From: JBBDSU01 sp040904825
Lineage (GTDB): Bacteria; Actinomycetota; Nitriliruptoria; Nitriliruptorales; Nitriliruptoraceae
Length of the DNA stretch: 15,853 nt
NCBI GenBank assembly: GCA_040904825.1
Contig: JBBDSU010000062.1
Location: 1 to 15,853 of the forward strand
Direction of reading: 5' to 3'
Under the pieces are notes generated by a model, which was not told the origin of the DNA, ran no database searches, and was given only the letters and a program-made list of their open reading frames with translations. The position numbers were made by a program, and so were the translations under genes. Positions 1 through 6,482 of this stretch are shown here, piece after piece (the stretch's first letter is position 1; every line of letters begins with the position of its first letter).

Positions 1-542
1 AGCCGGCTCGACAACAGCCACAGCAGGACAATCAGCCCTACGTAGATAGCCGCCAGCTGCTCTGCCGCATTCACGACAATCGGTGATCGAGCACCCGCGG
101 GCCCGGATATCAGCACCGGAGCAGCAAACGCGGCCAACACGACCCAAGCGCCCAGGCTGACCACGAGACCACGGCGTGTCCCGAACGCTACGAAGGCGAT
201 GGGAAACATCAGGCAGGCCCACAGCAAGACGGCCAGCACGTCACGGTCAGCCTCCAGCACTCCAACATCGAAATGCCACCCAACCAACGGAAACAGCAAC
301 CCGACCGCAAGAACCGAGAACACCAACAGGTCAGCCCAACCCATCGGCAACCGGCGTGTCACCAAACCGACGATGACGGCCACGATGACCACAACGACTC
401 CGGCCATGAGCACCCGTAGTGCTAACGGCGCATTCGAAGCGTCAACCAACAGGGCGATAGGCGACACCAACCCGATCGTCGCCAGAACGAGATAGGCCCG
501 TCGTTTTCCGTCGTCAACCCGCATCGACTCGTCCACGCGCAT
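1..542 (-). CDS. N-terminal part of a six-helix membrane protein, cut by window edge
   Basis: The frame is open from the start codon to base 1 (180 residues) with no stop. It shows about six hydrophobic helices near residues 16-33, 41-62, 70-88, 101-120, 124-146 and 162-178, with short Arg-rich loops, and an acidic cytosolic N-terminus. No catalytic motif is visible in this part. Such six-helix modules often sit in front of GGDEF, histidine-kinase or cyclase domains, so a membrane signalling protein is my inference; the C-terminal domain lies outside. The start is uncertain: an AGGAGG ribosome site ends only 3 nt before the ATG at 542 but 9 nt before an in-frame GTG at 536, which spaces better. 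The gene lies 52 bp downstream of, and in the same direction as, the two-helix protein at 595-1401. Confidence 0.6.
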   Translation of the reverse strand, partial: MRVDESMRVDDGKRRAYLVLATIGLVSPIALLVDASNAPLALRVLMAGVVVVIVAVIVGLVTRRLPMGWADLLVFSVLAVGLLFPLVGWHFDVGVLEADRDVLAVLLWACLMFPIAFVAFGTRRGLVVSLGAWVVLAAFAAPVLISGPAGARSPIVVNAAEQLAAIYVGLIVLLWLLSSR

Positions 543-545
543 GCG

Positions 546-551
546 CCTCCT
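546..551 (-). promoter_or_regulatory. Ribosome binding site deciding the start of the left-edge gene
   Basis: Read on the minus strand this is a full AGGAGG. It is 3 nt from the ATG at 542 and 9 nt from the GTG at 536, so the GTG is the better spaced start. Confidence 0.6.
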
Positions 552-575
552 GGCAGGCAATCCCAACGCAAGCAC

Positions 576-599
576 TCTAGGCGAGACGGACCGCCTAGA
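576..599 (-). repeat. 8-bp perfect inverted repeat between two minus-strand genes
   Basis: TCTAGGCG (576-583) and CGCCTAGA (592-599) are exact reverse complements around an 8-nt loop. The TAG stop codon of the upstream gene (597-595) lies inside one arm. No T-run follows on the minus strand, so it is a weak intrinsic terminator at best. It may be an operator or processing hairpin in front of the left-edge gene. Confidence 0.5.
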
Positions 600-1401
600 C
601 GGTGATGATCTGGCCACGTGACAGCGCGATCCCGAGATAGAGCGGGACGAACTGGCTCAGCGCGAACAGTCCTGCCAAGCCAACGATCAGCAGGCGTGAC
701 CGGCTGGCGCTGACGGCGAGCGCATCACGCTGCTCCTCGACAACCTCGCGAGCTTCAGCGGTGCGCTGCGCATACTGGTCCACGAGATCAGACACGGTCT
801 CGAGGCGTTCCACGAATGCACCGAGCGCAGCGGCGGTCGCCGCTGTGTGCTCGCTGGCCGACGTGAGCCCGTCGACCGTGCGCCCGGCCTGTTCGGCTTG
901 GTTGCGAAGCTCGTCTGGCAGCCCGGCGATGCTCTCGCGAAGCTCACCGATGGTCTCACCGAACGGACGGTCAGGCGAATAGGACGGACCGAACGGCAAG
1001 GCGCTCAATGCCGCCAACGTCCGGTCGATGGTCGTAGCGGCCTCCTCGACCGCTGGCAGGGTGGCCTCGAGCGCATCGAGAGTGTTGGCGATGTCGACCC
1101 CGGTGAGCACAGTCAGCGCTTCGAGCGCGATCTGGCCCTGTGCCATGCTGCGGCCGAGGGCATCAACGGCACCCTGTGCGTCGGCCATTCCCCCGGTGAC
1201 AATCTCCAGTGCGTCGGCGGCGGCTTCGAACGAGTCGTCGACGGTCTCGAGCACCTGCGCGGACAGCGCCAGGCTCTGCTCGACGCCTTGCTCGAAATCG
1301 GTGACCAACTGCCGGGCGACCACGCCCCCGACCAGGCTGGCGATCAAACCGACGATGCCGACGCCGATCATCACTCGCCCGGCGATGACGGGGTTCAACA
1401 C
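595..1401 (-). CDS. Two-helix envelope protein with a long helical extracytoplasmic domain, function unknown
   Basis: The 268-residue product has a transmembrane helix near residues 7-30 and a second near 236-258. Between them lies about 200 residues rich in Ala, Glu, Leu and Asp with heptad-like spacing, typical of a helical bundle or coiled coil outside the membrane. This resembles the sensor part of a chemoreceptor, but there is no HAMP or signalling domain: the protein ends about ten residues after the second helix. I do not recognise a named family. The only in-frame start is GTG at 1401, and it lacks a ribosome site of its own; a strong AAGGAG sits 27 nt upstream, before a nine-codon leader frame whose stop overlaps this GTG, which suggests translational coupling. 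TTG at 1398 is an alternative start. Confidence 0.75.
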   Translation of the reverse strand: MLNPVIAGRVMIGVGIVGLIASLVGGVVARQLVTDFEQGVEQSLALSAQVLETVDDSFEAAADALEIVTGGMADAQGAVDALGRSMAQGQIALEALTVLTGVDIANTLDALEATLPAVEEAATTIDRTLAALSALPFGPSYSPDRPFGETIGELRESIAGLPDELRNQAEQAGRTVDGLTSASEHTAATAAALGAFVERLETVSDLVDQYAQRTAEAREVVEEQRDALAVSASRSRLLIVGLAGLFALSQFVPLYLGIALSRGQIITV

Positions 1402-1424
1402 GGCCGTCTCGGGCTGGTGGCCAT
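1395..1424 (-). other. Possible nine-codon leader reading frame coupled to the next start
   Basis: On the minus strand AAGGAG (1434-1429) is followed 4 nt later by an ATG at 1424. That frame runs nine codons (MATSPRRPC) to a TGA at 1397-1395, which overlaps the GTG start (1401-1399) of the two-helix protein within the string GTGTTGA. The arrangement fits coupled translation. It may also be chance, as the peptide is too short to judge by composition. Confidence 0.3.
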
Positions 1425-1436
1425 GGAGCTCCTTCG

Positions 1437-1472
1437 ATGCACGGTCATCGCCAACTATGCACAGTCATCGCC
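1437..1472. repeat. Pair of 16-bp direct repeats upstream of the two-helix protein gene
   Basis: ATGCACGGTCATCGCC (1437-1452) recurs as ATGCACAGTCATCGCC (1457-1472), with one mismatch and a 20-bp period, or about two helical turns. The pair is 36-71 bp upstream of the GTG start at 1401 and outside any recognised coding frame. The position suits a regulator site. Confidence 0.55.
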
Positions 1473-1507
1473 CGCCAGAAGGTGGGCATTCTCGATCGAC
1501 TCAGCGT

Positions 1508-1536
1508 AACGAGCATCAGGCACCAACGAGCGTCAG
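1508..1536. repeat. Pair of 12-bp direct repeats at the 3' end of hipA
   Basis: AACGAGCATCAG (1508-1519) recurs as AACGAGCGTCAG (1525-1536), with one mismatch and a 17-bp period. The second copy covers the hipA stop codon (1535-1533), so the first may be a duplicated remnant of the gene's end. Confidence 0.45.
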
Positions 1537-2774
1537 ATACCGGGATGGTCGAAGGCGAAACGCATCCTGTTGATCGCTGCTCGATCTAAACCGACGGCAG
1601 CTGCGACGCGAGCCCAACCGCTCACAGCCGCGCGTACCACCGCGAGTTGTTGGTGAGCCTCATCAGCGCTGAGACGGAAGAAGTCGGCAACTGACAGGAC
1701 TAGGTCGATGCTGGCCCGGGTCTCGGCTTCATCGATGGCGGTGTGGAGGTACTTCGTTCCCGAGGCAGGGTTGGGGTTGAGGTCGAACGCCGGCGAGAGC
1801 GTCCACTGGCCGCCGCCGACCTGCAGAAACCCGTGATTGCGCAGGTGATCGTCGGTATTGGAGGTCAGCACCGAAAAGGCGATCCTCCGCCACAGTTCCT
1901 GCGAATCGTCGGTCGCGCGCGACGACACCTCCTCGATGATCTCAACGATGTCCAGGTAGCTGCGTTGCTCACCGTCGCGAGCTTCCAGCATGGTCAGCGC
2001 GCTGACGTACCCGACACGGTGCTGGGTGCTCAGCTCGCGATCGAATCGCTTGACGATCAGCACGTACTGGCTCCCGATCGTCTCGAGCCGTGCTTTCGAT
2101 ACCCAGATACCCGCATCCCGTGCGAGTTCGAGAAGGACGTACTCCCATGCCATGACCTCCCACGTGTCCGTCTTAGCCGAAGGGAACTTGGCAATGGACA
2201 GGGACCCATCGCGGTCACGTACGTGGGTTTTCGGACGGGCGCCACCGAGCGAGCTGCCCGCCTGGACCATCCGCCGGACTTCGTCGGCACCAGCCTCATC
2301 GTTCTCGATCCGAGCAGCGACCGCAAGGAGGTCGCCCAGATCGGTCAGCACCGGCACTCCACGCCCAGGAACCTCCAGGAACGGACCCGAATCCTGCCTG
2401 CGAAACCGCAACGCACCCTGCCGAAGGTCATCTCGGGTGCCGAGGAGGTAGTCCAACTCAGACAGTTGCCGTGGAGCCTGGTCCGTTTCCTCTGCATGCA
2501 GCTTCTCTTGACGGTCACGCAGATGCCGCCCCCATCGGTCTGGCGACGAGTCCCGGAAGCTGTTGAACAGGCCGAGATCGACCGGTGTTTGGAACGCGCC
2601 GGATGCCAAGGGAAGCATCGGGTCCACCGCGTACGCGCCGGGCCGGGCGAGGTAGCTCGGTTCGTACTGGAACGTTGCTGACTCGGTGCCTCGGCGACGG
2701 TGTCCGTAGAGTTGGCCGACTTTCACGTTGTCGCCCCCGACCGCCAGCCACACGTGAACGGGGCCGCCGTTCAC
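1533..2774 (-). CDS. hipA: HipA-family serine/threonine kinase toxin
   Basis: The 413-residue protein matches the HipA layout: an N-terminal HipA_N/couple_hipA domain (about residues 5-85, including SPDRWGR at 77-83) and a C-terminal kinase fold. Visible motifs are SSLGGARPK at 174-182, IAKFP at 194-198 with the probable ATP lysine K196, the catalytic-loop segment NTDDHLRN at 306-313 with D309 as likely catalytic base, and SPAFDLNP at 327-334 with metal-binding D331. Length is close to the well-studied E. coli protein (440). HipA kinases phosphorylate cytosolic targets such as glutamyl-tRNA synthetase and slow growth until the antitoxin neutralises them; the target here is unknown. The GTG start overlaps the stop of the antitoxin gene in a GTGA, so the two are translationally coupled. 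All key residues appear intact. Confidence 0.93.
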   Translation of the reverse strand: MNGGPVHVWLAVGGDNVKVGQLYGHRRRGTESATFQYEPSYLARPGAYAVDPMLPLASGAFQTPVDLGLFNSFRDSSPDRWGRHLRDRQEKLHAEETDQAPRQLSELDYLLGTRDDLRQGALRFRRQDSGPFLEVPGRGVPVLTDLGDLLAVAARIENDEAGADEVRRMVQAGSSLGGARPKTHVRDRDGSLSIAKFPSAKTDTWEVMAWEYVLLELARDAGIWVSKARLETIGSQYVLIVKRFDRELSTQHRVGYVSALTMLEARDGEQRSYLDIVEIIEEVSSRATDDSQELWRRIAFSVLTSNTDDHLRNHGFLQVGGGQWTLSPAFDLNPNPASGTKYLHTAIDEAETRASIDLVLSVADFFRLSADEAHQQLAVVRAAVSGWARVAAAVGLDRAAINRMRFAFDHPGI

Positions 2775-3082
2775 GGCGCACCCTGGCTACGCCGGATCCT
2801 TTGCGGCAGCTGCTCGTCGCTTCGAAGGCGGCCAACATCTGACTCGTACGGGTCGAACGACTTCACCACCAGATCAAGCACGCCGAGGGCGCGGGCGATC
2901 CGCAGAACGTTTTCGAAGCTTGCTCCCTCACCGTGCTCGAGACGCCTGACTGTTGCCGCAGACACGCCAGCACGGTCCGCTACCTGCTCAAGTGTCAATT
3001 GGCGAAGCAGTCTCCACGCACGCACATCCTCACCGACGATGGTCAGCGCACGCACCACCGGCCTCGGAACTCGCGATCCCAT
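2771..3082 (-). CDS. hipB: HipB-like XRE-family antitoxin and autorepressor
   Basis: The product is 103 residues with a Cro/C1 (XRE) helix-turn-helix near residues 18-68, centred on the run LTLEQVADRAGVSAATVRRL. A basic tail rich in Arg and Gln follows. In this family the antitoxin binds HipA and represses the shared promoter. The gene precedes hipA and overlaps it by 4 nt. I prefer the ATG at 3082 because GAGG lies 6 nt upstream; a GTG one codon earlier (3085) is only 3 nt from it. Upstream lies an AT-rich tract with an imperfect inverted repeat over the likely promoter. Confidence 0.9.
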   Translation of the reverse strand: MGSRVPRPVVRALTIVGEDVRAWRLLRQLTLEQVADRAGVSAATVRRLEHGEGASFENVLRIARALGVLDLVVKSFDPYESDVGRLRSDEQLPQRIRRSQGAP

Positions 3083-3108
3083 CACTAACCTCGCTTATTT
3101 AGGAGGTA

Positions 3109-3142
3109 AAACTGTATAACATAGCAATATTGATAGTTTAAA
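3109..3142 (-). promoter_or_regulatory. Probable hipBA promoter with overlapping operator
   Basis: On the minus strand TTTAAA (3142-3137) and TATACA (3118-3113) are spaced by 18 nt and each match four of six consensus bases. An imperfect inverted repeat, AAACTGTAT (3109-3117) against ATAGTTT (3133-3139), covers both boxes, as expected for antitoxin autorepression. The surrounding 60 bases are only about one quarter G+C in a high-G+C window. It does not match the E. coli HipB box. Confidence 0.5.
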
Positions 3143-3172
3143 ATCATATCTCAGGATCCCCGACATCCCCGG

Positions 3173-3495
3173 CGCCTGGATCGCTACGCCGGATAGTCGA
3201 TGGATGCAGTCGCCTCACGTGCAGGCGTCAGCAAGGCAACCATCTACCGGCGATGGACCTCGAAGCAGGACGTTGTCATCGCCGCGGCCGAATCTTTGGC
3301 TCAGTCCGTACCCGCACCCGACACCGGCACCGTCCGCCAAGACCTTGCGATGATCGCAGGCGGCCTGGTGGCCGTCTTCGCCGCTGACACCTCATCGCGG
3401 CTCGTGGGAGCGCTTCTCGCCGAAGCGACCCGATCAACCCCGAGTTCGCGCAGGCAGTCATCGATGCTGTGCTATCAGTACACGGCGATCGATAG
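3173..3495 (+). pseudogene. Decayed TetR-family regulator
   Basis: The translation from the ATG at 3200 begins in the middle of a TetR helix-turn-helix: MDAVASRAGVSKATIYRRW, followed by SKQDVV. Reading upstream in the same frame gives LDRYAG, then an in-frame TAG at 3194-3196, then S and the MDAV motif. TetR proteins usually have a GYxGTSMDAV-like run here, so the TAG looks like a nonsense mutation; the rest of the first helix is missing. Near 3422-3433 the sense switches frame: the original frame continues as unlikely sequence, while the +1 frame reads INPEFAQAVIDAVLS and stops at 3493-3495. Most of the ligand-binding domain is absent. It may once have controlled the HXXEE gene just downstream. 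Confidence 0.75.
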
Positions 3496-3528
3496 GATGC
3501 CGATCGGCCTGACCTTGAAGGGGTAGCG

Positions 3529-3966
3529 ATGGCCATCGACGAGCACCGTCAACTTGGGGTAGCACGCGCAGACCACCCGCGAACTGACGGCCGGCGCCTT
3601 GTCGCCAGACAGTTGCGTATCGCCCTGCTCGTGTCGGGAGCCGGCCACCTCGTTCACAACCTTGAAGAATTTGGGTTGACCCTGCTCATGCTCGGTCAGA
3701 CGGCGGTCCCGGCCGCCGCGACCGCCCTGTTCTTCGTGGCAGCTCGGCGACCGACTCGCGGCCTCTTCGTGACTGCCGGAATCTGGGGCGTCATCGTCTT
3801 CGTTGTCGGCGGGCTGACGGTGCTGCCGCTGCTCTTCTTGCCGTTCGAGCCAGCCCAGACCTTCTCCCACTATCTGGCCCACGTCGCCTATGCGCTGCTG
3901 CAGGTCCCGCTGATCGTCGTTGGATGGCGGGCTGCGATGGCGTCACATCCTCGGCGTGTCAGGTGA
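3529..3966 (+). CDS. HXXEE-domain small integral membrane protein
   Basis: The 145-residue product has about four hydrophobic segments near residues 28-50, 53-72, 78-106 and 112-133. The sequence GHLVHNLEEF (39-48) holds HNLEE, which fits the H-x-x-E-E signature that names this poorly characterised membrane family; no function is established for it. The N-terminal 25 residues are polar and basic. The ATG at 3529 follows AAGGGG by 6 nt, which supports this start. It stands alone on the plus strand behind a ruined TetR gene, and its last 8 bases overlap the 3' end of the convergent aldehyde dehydrogenase gene. Confidence 0.75.
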   Translation: MAIDEHRQLGVARADHPRTDGRRLVARQLRIALLVSGAGHLVHNLEEFGLTLLMLGQTAVPAAATALFFVAARRPTRGLFVTAGIWGVIVFVVGGLTVLPLLFLPFEPAQTFSHYLAHVAYALLQVPLIVVGWRAAMASHPRRVR

Positions 3967-5404
3967 TGTCGAGGTTGATGGTCTTGGTCTGGGTCATCTC
4001 CTCGAGGGTCCAGCGACCACCGAGCCGGCCGAGCCCGCTCGTGGTCCCGGTGAAACCACCAAACGGCGTGTGAGGCTGCCAGTAGGCCGTGGTGTCGTTG
4101 ACGTTGACCATCCCGACCCGCAGCGCTTCAGCAACACGCATCGCCCGCCCTATGTCACGGGTGAACACTGCACCGACAAGTCCGGTCGGTGACGCGTTGG
4201 CCAGCTCGATCGCTTCTTTTTCGTCGGCGAACGTCATGACCGCCGCGACCGGCCCGAACGTCTCCTCTTGCTCGATGGCCATCCCGCGCGACACGCCGGT
4301 GACGACTGTCGGCTGGTAGTAGAGGCCCGTCGGGAATCCTTCGGCCCTGGCACCGCCATGCAGCACCTGAGCTCCTCGGTCGACGGCATCGGCAACATGG
4401 GCGTCGATCCGGTGTGCACCAACCTCGGCGATCACTGGGCCGAGTGTGGTTGCCTCATCGAACGGTGACCCGAGCTGCAGGTTCGCAGCCTGGGCCACGA
4501 GTCCATCGACGAGTTCATCATGTATCGACGGTGCCACCAGAATCCGTTCGACCGAATCACAGATCTGGCCGGCATTGGCGAAGCATCCCGGACCGAGCTT
4601 GGCGACCACCCGATCGATGTCGGCATCGTCAAACACAATCACCGGGCAGTTGCCCCCCAGTTCAAGCAGCATCGGCTTGCCGGCCGCGGCACTTGCGACC
4701 TTGGCGCCGGTCGCACTGCCGCCGGTCAACCCGATCGCGGCGATCTGCGGGTGTGAAGCCACGCCGTGTCCCAGCTCGACCGGATCTCCGAACAACAGGT
4801 TGAGCACCCCGGCTGGCACCTCGGCTTCTTCGAAACACGCGGCCATGTTGGCCGATGTCACCGGTGTCAATTCCGACGGCTTCCACACCATGGCGTTGCC
4901 AGTGGCCAGGCCCGCTGACAGATATTCGCTGGGAATCGCCGCCGGGAAGTTCCACGGGGTGATGAGGCCGTAGACGCCACGTGGCTGGCGGATGACCATC
5001 ACTCGCTTGGCCCGGTCAGCACTGGGAATGACGGGTGTCTCGAGCCGCCGTATGCCTTCGGCGGCGTCACGGAACATTCCGACCGCCGTGTCAACCTCGG
5101 GCAGCGCTTCGCGTTCGAACGGCTTGCCGTGCTCTCGCGACAGGTCGCGGGCGATGTCGGTGCGGCGCGCCTCGATGACGTCGGCAACACGATGCGTGAG
5201 CGCACAGCGTTCGAATGGTGTCATCGGCGCCATGGCTGCATGGCCTCTCCATGCTGCCTCGACAGCGGCGTCGAGCTGGCCGAGGTCGACCGCATGGACT
5301 TCGGCAATCGCGTCACCATCGATCGGGCTGTGCAATGTCGTTGGTGACGCGTGGCCATCAATCCACTTGCCATCGATGTACGGGCGCAGTTCGCGCATTG
5401 TCAT
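3959..5404 (-). CDS. NAD(P)-dependent aldehyde dehydrogenase
   Basis: The 481-residue protein spans the full aldehyde dehydrogenase fold and should oxidise an aldehyde to its acid in the cytosol. Key sites are present: PWNFP with the oxyanion Asn (about N152), LELGGNCP with the general base Glu (about E248), NAGQIC with the nucleophile (about C282) and EETFGP near residue 380. Residues after the catalytic cysteine read DSVERI, closer to benzaldehyde/vanillin-type enzymes than to the betaine type, but substrate cannot be read from this. The ATG at 5404 lies 8 nt after AAAGG; GTG at 5407 (5 nt) and ATG at 5398 are alternatives. It is the last gene of the transporter operon, 67 bp after the Gfo/Idh gene, so its substrate is probably made by that dehydrogenase or imported. 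Confidence 0.93.
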   Translation of the reverse strand: MTMRELRPYIDGKWIDGHASPTTLHSPIDGDAIAEVHAVDLGQLDAAVEAAWRGHAAMAPMTPFERCALTHRVADVIEARRTDIARDLSREHGKPFEREALPEVDTAVGMFRDAAEGIRRLETPVIPSADRAKRVMVIRQPRGVYGLITPWNFPAAIPSEYLSAGLATGNAMVWKPSELTPVTSANMAACFEEAEVPAGVLNLLFGDPVELGHGVASHPQIAAIGLTGGSATGAKVASAAAGKPMLLELGGNCPVIVFDDADIDRVVAKLGPGCFANAGQICDSVERILVAPSIHDELVDGLVAQAANLQLGSPFDEATTLGPVIAEVGAHRIDAHVADAVDRGAQVLHGGARAEGFPTGLYYQPTVVTGVSRGMAIEQEETFGPVAAVMTFADEKEAIELANASPTGLVGAVFTRDIGRAMRVAEALRVGMVNVNDTTAYWQPHTPFGGFTGTTSGLGRLGGRWTLEEMTQTKTINLDIT

Positions 5405-5435
5405 CACGCATGCCTTTCGCTATCGCCGGGATGTC

Positions 5436-5467
5436 GCGTTGCCGCGTTGCCGCGTTGGCGCGTTGCC
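5436..5467. repeat. Four tandem 8-bp repeats in the operon spacer
   Basis: GCGTTGCC occurs four times in a row (5436, 5444, 5452 and 5460; the third copy has one change) between the Gfo/Idh and aldehyde dehydrogenase genes. The tract ends 5 bp before the Gfo/Idh stop codon. A change in copy number would alter the spacer length, not a protein. Confidence 0.8.
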
Positions 5468-5471
5468 GCGA

Positions 5472-6482
5472 CTAAGGAGGGTCGATCGTCACGGCGGCGT
5501 GGGTGTCGGCAGAGCGTTCCATCGCCAGGGCGACGCGTACGGCGGCTGCACCGTCATTGGCGGTGCAGATCGGCTCGGCGATGCCGCGCACACAATCGAT
5601 GAAGTGCTCGACCTCGTTGGCCACGGCCCCCCGGATCCTTCCGTGGACGATCGGGGAGTAGTGCACGTCGTCGTGCACGGGACCGTCAGCGCCGACCTTC
5701 ACATAGCCGGTGTCGTTCTGGCTGATTTTGAGGATGCCTTGGTCGCCGATCACGGTGAACCCGGACAGCCCGTAGCTGGCCACGCTGGAAGGCAGGCACC
5801 ATCCGACCATCGAGGTGCCGTGCGCCCCGTCGGAAAACCGCAGGCCGACCGAGTACAGGTCGTCGACGTCATAGCCGTGCGCGGCGACCACTCCTGTGCT
5901 GCGGGTCGCCCACACCTCGGCGACGTCACCCGCATACCAGCGGGCGAGATCGAACTCGTGAACGCCGTAGTAGAGCGCGATCGTGGTCCGCCCCTGCAAT
6001 ATCTGCTGGTCGGCGATCAGTCCGACGCGCTCGCTCCTGATCGCCTGGACTTGGCCGATCTCGCCCCGCTCGATGGCTGCCCTGATGGCGGCATACCGCG
6101 GCTCGAAGCGCAAGACGTGGCCCGCAAGCACTGGCACACCCGCTTGCGCGGCGGCATCGGCGATGCGCTGAGCTTCGTCGACGGTGTGCGCCAGCGGCTT
6201 TTCGACCGCGACAACCTTGTCGTGGGCGATCGCGGCCAGCGTCACCTCCGCATGCAAGTGTTCAGGTGTCGCGACCACTACCCCGTCGATTTGCTCGTCG
6301 CTGGCGGCCTCTAGCGGCTCGGCGCTCCACTGCGCGCCGAACTCGTCGGCGACGGCACGGCCGGTCGCCTCGTCGAGGTCGGCGATGATCGCAAGCTCGG
6401 CATGGCCGGACTCAGCGATGACCCGCGCCCAGCGCGCACCCATGAATCCTGCGCCGATCACCGCAATGCGCGGTCCAGTCAT
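5472..6482 (-). CDS. Gfo/Idh/MocA-family NAD(P)-dependent dehydrogenase
   Basis: The 336-residue protein begins with a Rossmann fold, with GAGFMG at residues 10-15, and carries the family's EKP (94-96) with catalytic Lys95. A second motif, GVHEFDLARW (173-182), supplies the usual His175 and Asp178 of the substrate site in the C-terminal alpha/beta domain. Members oxidise or reduce hydroxyl groups of sugars, inositols, sugar acids and related polyols, or reduce imines. The start is fixed by a 4-nt ATGA overlap with the OppF-type ATPase gene; the long open frame further upstream is only out-of-frame ATPase sequence. Its position directly after a transporter and before an aldehyde dehydrogenase suggests that it acts on the imported compound. 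Confidence 0.92.
   Translation of the reverse strand: MTGPRIAVIGAGFMGARWARVIAESGHAELAIIADLDEATGRAVADEFGAQWSAEPLEAASDEQIDGVVVATPEHLHAEVTLAAIAHDKVVAVEKPLAHTVDEAQRIADAAAQAGVPVLAGHVLRFEPRYAAIRAAIERGEIGQVQAIRSERVGLIADQQILQGRTTIALYYGVHEFDLARWYAGDVAEVWATRSTGVVAAHGYDVDDLYSVGLRFSDGAHGTSMVGWCLPSSVASYGLSGFTVIGDQGILKISQNDTGYVKVGADGPVHDDVHYSPIVHGRIRGAVANEVEHFIDCVRGIAEPICTANDGAAAVRVALAMERSADTHAAVTIDPP

Noticed and set aside
199..495. 98-residue Thr/Asn-rich plus-strand frame
   Set aside because: The minus strand encodes a clear six-helix membrane protein across the same bases with a strong ribosome site.
1743..2681. 312-residue plus-strand frame opposite hipA
   Set aside because: It is an antisense shadow of an intact hipA with all kinase motifs.
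3101..3107. Perfect AGGAGGT on the plus strand in the hipB upstream region
   Set aside because: No ATG, GTG or TTG follows at a usable distance, so no gene starts from it.
3475..3882. 135-residue minus-strand frame opposite the HXXEE gene
   Set aside because: It is highly charged, shows no domain, and mirrors the membrane protein and the TetR remnant.
4992..6314. 440-residue plus-strand frame
   Set aside because: It is antisense to the aldehyde dehydrogenase and Gfo/Idh genes, a common effect of high G+C, and has no recognisable domain.
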